Below, in pieces: positions 6,319-9,904 of a DNA stretch of 9,904 bases. Position numbers and translations under genes: made by a program. Numbering within the stretch: position 1 is the first letter of the stretch; each line of letters begins with the position of its first letter. The notes below the pieces were generated by a model. It was not told the DNA's origin, made no database searches, and saw nothing but the letters and a program-made list of their open reading frames with translations. The stretch is taken from contig JANXQZ010001040.1 in the NCBI GenBank assembly GCA_025353235.1, positions 1-9,904 of the forward strand. Direction: 5' to 3'. The DNA is from Bryobacterales bacterium. GTDB lineage: Bacteria > Acidobacteriota > Terriglobia > Bryobacterales > Bryobacteraceae.

Positions 6319-7100
6319 CTCAGGTCGTAGGTATCGCCCGGCGAAAGGAAGAAATATTTGTTGCCATCATGTTCGTGTCCATCGTAGATGGCAACCTTGC
6401 TGATTCCGACTACTTTGAAGCGGTTTCCTTGCACGACGATGGCGGTGCTCTCGTCAATGCCGATCCCGAGAAGCTCCGGGTGAGCTTCGATTACGCCGAC
6501 CAGATCCTTTTCGCGGTGGCGCGTGAGGAGGTGCTGGTCAATGGCCGAGTTGGACAGTAAACCGAAGCCTTGCTCGTGCCCGGGCGACATCATGAGGCTG
6601 TTGCCTTCGCGAGCGCCTCGAACGAGATACGATCCTTGGATGGTGGCGCCCGCCGAGGATCCGCCAATCACGCCTCCCCGGTCCAGGACGGCCTTGACTT
6701 CGCGCTCGGTGCGCGTTCCCAGATAAGCATCAGCCAAACGCCATTGCCGGCCGCCTTCGAACCACACGCCAGCAGCCGTTTGCAGCGGAAGGACAAACTG
6801 TTCCGAGTCGGCCGTTAGTCGGTTGGTGGTGTGAAGAACTGTAACTTTCTTCACGCCGAAGCGCTCGGAGAACCTCTTCTTGTTTTCGTCGATGTTGATT
6901 TGGCTGTCCTCAGCCGCTGTCGGAATTACGACGAACTGGGCGTCGGGTCCGCCGGCGAGGGTGACAAACCGCTCCACGATCTGAGGGTCGATTTTGCCTC
7001 CGCCAACGATGACGAGCGCGCCTTTGGGGGGTCCCAGTGTCGCTGCAGGAAGCAAGCCGCATGCCAGAAAAATTGCGTAAAGGAGCAATCGCGATGGCAT
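6309..7100 (-). CDS. Exported cyanophycinase-like serine peptidase (family S51)
   Basis: A 263-residue peptidase S51 protein. Cyanophycinases hydrolyse the Asp-Arg storage polymer cyanophycin to beta-Asp-Arg dipeptides. Residues 1-22 form a Sec signal peptide (LLLYAIFLACGLLPAA, cleavage near 20), so it probably acts outside the cytoplasm. The core starts KGALVIVGGGK. Matching by motif to the Synechocystis enzyme, the nucleophile is Ser149 in GGSSAGA, with His190 in DQHLLTRHR and Glu217 in GIDES; their spacing agrees with the known triad. Gln119 in GGRQW and Arg194/Arg196 match substrate-pocket residues, but the position I align with the third pocket arginine is Asp199, so specificity may differ. 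The ATG at 7098-7100 is 18 bases after the transpeptidase stop; a GGAG sits only 2 bases before it. No cyanophycin synthetase is in the window. Confidence 0.88.
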   Translation of the reverse strand: MPSRLLLYAIFLACGLLPAATLGPPKGALVIVGGGKIDPQIVERFVTLAGGPDAQFVVIPTAAEDSQINIDENKKRFSERFGVKKVTVLHTTNRLTADSEQFVLPLQTAAGVWFEGGRQWRLADAYLGTRTEREVKAVLDRGGVIGGSSAGATIQGSYLVRGAREGNSLMMSPGHEQGFGLLSNSAIDQHLLTRHREKDLVGVIEAHPELLGIGIDESTAIVVQGNRFKVVGISKVAIYDGHEHDGNKYFFLSPGDTYDLRKK

Positions 7101-7118
7101 GGCTCCGGTTGTCCGTTA

Positions 7119-8348
7119 CTAGTTGGAAAGCAGCGCAACCGGAATCGCGGCAACCTTGGGCTGGCCAAAGTAACCTTCTTCTGAGAGATTCCGGTAAACG
7201 GAACCGGCGACGCCCGAGGCGACGGGGCCGTTGATGGGTCGACCGCCTGTTAGGAGGACCACTACCACCAGCTTCTTATTTCCGGTCTCATTGAAAGAGC
7301 CGAACCAGCCGAGATGCACGCCAGGCGAACGAATGTCGGAACACGTCCCCGTCTTGCCGAAAATGGGTTCGTTTTGATTGTAGCTAGCACGGCGAGCGGT
7401 TCCGTATTCCACCGCTCCTCCCATTCCGGGTTTGACATGCGGCATCCAGTGGGCGATATCGAGCTGCCGCTTCACGCGCGGCGCGAAGTTCGTGATCTCG
7501 TCCTGAGTGCGGGGATGTTGCAGATAGTACAACGTCCCGCCGTTCGCCATAGCGGTTACCAGGGCGGCCAGTTGCAAGGGAGTAAGATTGATGCCCGAGC
7601 CGAAGCTGGTCATCATGCCAACTCCGCCCTCTTCCGGGGGAGCCAATGGCAAAGTGCCAGCCTGCTCCTCTGGAACGTTGTAGCAGGCTTTCTCGCCGAG
7701 GCCGAACTTCTTGGCGTATTGCGTCACCTTATCAAATCCGAGCCGATTTCCAACCGTGGCGAAGTAGTAGTTGTTGGAGCGCGCAATGGCTTCGGTGAGA
7801 TCCATGCTGGTGCGCCTGCCGACAGGCACGGCGGTGTCCCGGTCAATCACTCCTTCATTCAAGCCGGCTAAGGCGGCCACGAGCTTAATGGTGGAACAGG
7901 GCTGGAAACCGCTCTTGTAGGCCAAGCCTTGGTTCACGAGAGTAAGAATGCGCCCGCTTTGGGCATCGACCGCGACCACAGTGCCATTGTAGGGACCCAA
8001 GGCTTGCACGGCAGCCCTGCGAACAATCAGATCCTCGCCGTCAACGCGGTCGCCCGAAGTGGAATCGGCAAAGGTCGGCTCAGTCCAGGGATTGAAGATA
8101 AAGCGCTTTCTGGATGCACGCAGCCGCGAGAGGTGGCTAGCTGGACTATGTCCCGCCGCTATTAGCGCACGCTGAATCCTGGTCTTTTTGCCCCCAGCGG
8201 GAGTTCGAGCGGATATTCGCAAAGAACTATGCGCCTTCCGAGCCACTACCTTCTTAGCTTTGTGCCGGGTGCTTCCAAAAGCGGAGCTGGAAACCAGTCC
8301 AAGCGCCGAGAAAACAACCAGAATGCGAACCATGGTGCGATGCGTCAT
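7119..8348 (-). CDS. Minimal penicillin-binding protein (transpeptidase domain only)
   Basis: A 409-residue protein with a DD-transpeptidase domain, which cross-links peptidoglycan stem peptides in the periplasm. All three penicillin-binding motifs are present: Ser152-T-I-Lys155 in QPCSTIKL, Ser191-N-Asn193 in RSNNYYF, and Lys332-T-G in FGKTGTCSD. Residues about 8-28 (ILVVFSALGLVSSSAFG) are a signal peptide or membrane anchor. Then comes an arginine/lysine-rich linker (about 28-83) that might contact anionic wall polymers or nucleic acid. No glycosyltransferase, PBP dimerisation or PASTA domain is visible, so it is far shorter than FtsI or PBP2. A class D beta-lactamase is less likely, since the second motif is SNN and PBP-like. 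It is the first gene of the four-gene operon. The ATG at 8346-8348 lacks a Shine-Dalgarno site; ATG codon 6 is a possible alternative. Confidence 0.9.
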   Translation of the reverse strand: MTHRTMVRILVVFSALGLVSSSAFGSTRHKAKKVVARKAHSSLRISARTPAGGKKTRIQRALIAAGHSPASHLSRLRASRKRFIFNPWTEPTFADSTSGDRVDGEDLIVRRAAVQALGPYNGTVVAVDAQSGRILTLVNQGLAYKSGFQPCSTIKLVAALAGLNEGVIDRDTAVPVGRRTSMDLTEAIARSNNYYFATVGNRLGFDKVTQYAKKFGLGEKACYNVPEEQAGTLPLAPPEEGGVGMMTSFGSGINLTPLQLAALVTAMANGGTLYYLQHPRTQDEITNFAPRVKRQLDIAHWMPHVKPGMGGAVEYGTARRASYNQNEPIFGKTGTCSDIRSPGVHLGWFGSFNETGNKKLVVVVLLTGGRPINGPVASGVAGSVYRNLSEEGYFGQPKVAAIPVALLSN

Positions 8349-8423
8349 TGTATTTTTCGAATCTGCGATCTAAGGTCCTGGCCGAAACGTTCACTTTAAC
8401 TTGCGTGTTGCAACCTGCTCTAG

Positions 8424-8452
8424 ATTATGAATGAACGGCTCTCGCACGTCAA
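8424..8452 (-). promoter_or_regulatory. Strong sigma70-type promoter of the transpeptidase operon
   Basis: On the minus strand TTGACG (8452-8447) and CATAAT (8429-8424) are separated by exactly 17 bases; each matches the consensus at five of six positions. The -35 element includes the TGA stop of the SDR gene. Transcription would begin near 8417 and give a leader of about 70 bases before the transpeptidase ATG. In that leader I see only a weak 4-bp hairpin (TTGC/GCAA) and no recognised riboswitch. No terminator separates it from the SDR gene, so read-through is possible. Confidence 0.65.
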
Positions 8453-9195
8453 GCGGCCGTCCAACCCCCATCGATTGTTAGCACCGAACCGGTAACGAAG
8501 CTCGCCGCCGGTGAGGCTAAATATAGCGCCATGGACGCGATCTCGTCCGGGTTCCCCAAGCGGCCAATGGGCTGCCGCTGATTTAATTCTCCACGCACCT
8601 TATCCTTCTCGTCCTTGTGATACTTGTCCAGGTACGCCTCCACAAACGGCGTATCCACCGTTCCAGGACAAATGCAATTAGCTCGGATCTGTGTAGGATA
8701 GTCTACGGCCAACTGCCTTGTCAATGCTATGACTGCGCCTTTCGTAGCGCAATACGCAAATCGCCTCTTGACCCCTATCAATCCCGCCACTGACCCGATA
8801 TTTACAATCACGCCGCTGGCCGAGAGGAGCAAAGGCATCGCGCTCCGGGTGACCAGGAATAGACCTTCCACGTTCACGCGGAAAATATTCTGAAAATCGC
8901 CGAGCGATGTCTCCTCGATCCCGCCAACCAATCCTATGCCAGCGTTGTTTACCAGAATATCCAGTTTCTGTAATCCAGCAAACGTTTCCTGAACTGCTGC
9001 TTCCCTCGTGATGTCACAGATGAGCGTCTTGGCGCTAGGCAACTGAGCCGCAAGAGCCTCGCTGCGCTCCTTATCTAAATCTAAAATCAGCACGTCCGCG
9101 CCTGCGGAGGCAAACGCGCGGCAGACCGCCTCGCCGATACCGCTCGCTCCACCTGTTACGAGCGCAGTTAAGCCGTCTACCCTAAATTTTTCCAT
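8449..9195 (-). CDS. Short-chain dehydrogenase/reductase, BDH2/2-keto-3-deoxy-fuconate dehydrogenase-like
   Basis: A 248-residue classical SDR enzyme, probably a cytoplasmic NAD-dependent alcohol dehydrogenase. The dinucleotide motif is TGGASGIG (14-21), and Asp39 after the second strand favours NAD over NADP. NNAG is at 83-86 and Asn107 in VNVEG. Catalytic Ser135 is in NIGSVAG, and Tyr148/Lys152 are in FAYCATKGA. The stretch RANCICPGTVDTPF (171-184) and the ending VLTIDGGW resemble human BDH2/DHRS6 and bacterial 2-keto-3-deoxy-L-fuconate dehydrogenases. Substrates of SDRs cannot be read reliably from sequence, so the subgroup is tentative. There is no clear Shine-Dalgarno site. A TACAAT (9209-9204) sits just ahead of the ATG and might drive a nearly leaderless message, but no good -35 accompanies it. 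The gene stands alone between two 60-100 base gaps. Confidence 0.9.
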   Translation of the reverse strand: MEKFRVDGLTALVTGGASGIGEAVCRAFASAGADVLILDLDKERSEALAAQLPSAKTLICDITREAAVQETFAGLQKLDILVNNAGIGLVGGIEETSLGDFQNIFRVNVEGLFLVTRSAMPLLLSASGVIVNIGSVAGLIGVKRRFAYCATKGAVIALTRQLAVDYPTQIRANCICPGTVDTPFVEAYLDKYHKDEKDKVRGELNQRQPIGRLGNPDEIASMALYLASPAASFVTGSVLTIDGGWTAA

Positions 9196-9256
9196 TCAAG
9201 CCGATTGTAGAACAGACGTCACATATCTTCTCTATCGACAAGGAGCTTGAAAATAG

Positions 9257-9880
9257 TTAGTGCCCTGGAGAAGCATTCTCGTTTGAGGAGTATTTGCCGG
9301 TCGGAGCGGATGTTGGGTTCGTTTTGAAATTTTCCGATGGGCTCGGTTTGCGGCGGAATTCCGTCAAATTCAGCAAGGGTGAAATGTCGGCCAGATCGCT
9401 GGTTTGCTCGTTGCAACGATTGAGGACGCGAGCCGACTGGATGCGGGAAAGTTCGTTGAGCGACTTGAAATAAGAGCGCTCGATCCGGGTTCGGTGGCGG
9501 GCGATGCGGTCCAGCTTGGTTTGGAGGGCTTCGTCATCGAGCGCGGCGAGCGGGTCAAGGCCTTGGTTGAGCGCGGTTTCCAGGCGGCGGATGCGGCGGA
9601 GGTTCCAGGTGTCGGCGAGCATGCCATCGAAGATGACTTGCTCCACGCTGCCGTGCGGCTTGATCTCGACGAGATGCAGGGCGAGCAGGTCGTTGAATTC
9701 GGTCTGCTCCTCGGGAGTGGCGATGATGACGTCTTTGGCGCAGAGCCCGTGGGTGCGCGAGTTGGCTGCGGCGCGGGCCTTGCCTTCGGGGGTTTTGGGT
9801 CCGGTGCTGCGGGTGGCGTTTGGTGCGTTGGCCTCATGGGCGGCTTGGCGCGGGTCGTTTGCGGGGGATGCGGAGTGCAT
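9257..9880 (-). CDS. Hypothetical protein of the STGPKTPEGKAR...HGL acidobacterial family
   Basis: A 207-residue soluble protein without signal peptide or membrane segment. Residues about 20-46 carry NATRSTGPKTPEGKARAAAN and then SRTHGL, a motif shared by many uncharacterised proteins of Acidobacteria and Planctomycetes, often in multiple copies per genome. The middle (about 50-165) is charged and probably helical, with TPEEQTEFNDLL, MLADTWNLRRIRRLE and IARHRTRIERSYFKSLNELSR. The last 35 residues (RRKPSPSENFKTNPTSAPTG and onward) are polar, low in hydrophobics and probably disordered; they may be translated repeat DNA. The function is unknown. The ATG at 9878-9880 is supported by AAGGA 7 bases upstream. 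Confidence 0.8.
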   Translation of the reverse strand: MHSASPANDPRQAAHEANAPNATRSTGPKTPEGKARAAANSRTHGLCAKDVIIATPEEQTEFNDLLALHLVEIKPHGSVEQVIFDGMLADTWNLRRIRRLETALNQGLDPLAALDDEALQTKLDRIARHRTRIERSYFKSLNELSRIQSARVLNRCNEQTSDLADISPLLNLTEFRRKPSPSENFKTNPTSAPTGKYSSNENASPGH

Positions 9881-9887
9881 AGTTGTT

Positions 9888-9892
9888 TCCTT
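9888..9892 (-). promoter_or_regulatory. Ribosome binding site of the STGPKTPEGKAR-family gene
   Basis: On the minus strand AAGGA stands 7 bases before the ATG at 9880, a near-ideal spacing that decides this start. Any promoter would lie beyond the right edge of the window. Confidence 0.65.
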
Positions 9893-9904
9893 AGATGGGG
9901 TACA

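Noticed and set aside
5038..6403. Two long plus-strand open frames (257 and 303 codons) opposite the beta-helix gene
   Set aside because: The minus-strand product has repeated beta-helix coils across its whole length. The plus-strand translations have no recognisable motif and overlap each other.
7059..7100. Lipoprotein signal in the S51 peptidase (FLAC at residues 11-14)
   Set aside because: Phe at -3 is a poor lipobox residue and the hydrophobic stretch before the Cys is too short. A standard Sec cleavage after PAA near residue 20 fits better.
8349..8418. Riboswitch or attenuator in the transpeptidase leader
   Set aside because: Only a 4-bp hairpin is visible in about 70 bases, with no conserved aptamer pattern, leader peptide or terminator.
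1..9904. Defence island, prophage, CRISPR or insertion sequence
   Set aside because: No spaced direct repeats, terminal inverted repeats, transposase, integrase or phage genes were seen on either strand.

Overview
The window reads as a piece of a chromosome from an acidobacterium, most likely of the Bryobacterales/Solibacter type. This is inferred from family resemblance, not from a marker gene. Two features support it: a small protein with the STGPKTPEGKAR...HGL motif seen in many Acidobacteria hypothetical proteins, and a beta-sandwich tail resembling the 'Solibacter' C-terminal domain (TIGR03437-like). Genes are tightly packed. No stretch above 300 bases lacks a gene; the largest gap is 144 bases. 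I saw no tRNA, rRNA, CRISPR array, transposase or integrase.

Region 1 (1-2246, minus strand) is a housekeeping lipid and redox operon, acpP - fabF - etfB, with etfB cut by the left window edge. A good sigma70-type promoter and Shine-Dalgarno site sit upstream of acpP. acpP and fabF overlap by one base, and etfB follows fabF after 9 bases.

Region 2 (2329-3761, plus strand) is a two-gene unit: an exported protein of unknown function and a short YqiA-like alpha/beta hydrolase, joined by an ATGA overlap. The hydrolase ends 12 bases inside the end of the converging methyltransferase gene.

Region 3 (3750-8452, minus strand) is the most interesting part. It is a four-gene operon from a clear promoter that overlaps the stop codon of the preceding gene. 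In order of transcription it encodes a minimal membrane-anchored or secreted penicillin-binding transpeptidase, an exported cyanophycinase-like serine peptidase (S51), a right-handed beta-helix protein without a signal peptide, and a SAM methyltransferase with C-terminal Ig-like domains. The last three genes overlap. At the peptidase/beta-helix junction the message reads A AAA AAG directly before the stop codon, with the -1 frame open into the beta-helix gene and a possible stem 7 bases downstream. This is the layout of a programmed -1 frameshift site. If used, it would give a roughly 695-residue exported peptidase-beta-helix fusion. Simple stop-restart coupling is the plainer alternative.

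Region 4 (8449-9892, minus strand) holds an SDR dehydrogenase resembling the BDH2/keto-deoxy-fuconate dehydrogenase group, and the small acidobacterial hypothetical gene, whose tail may run through a dispersed repeat.
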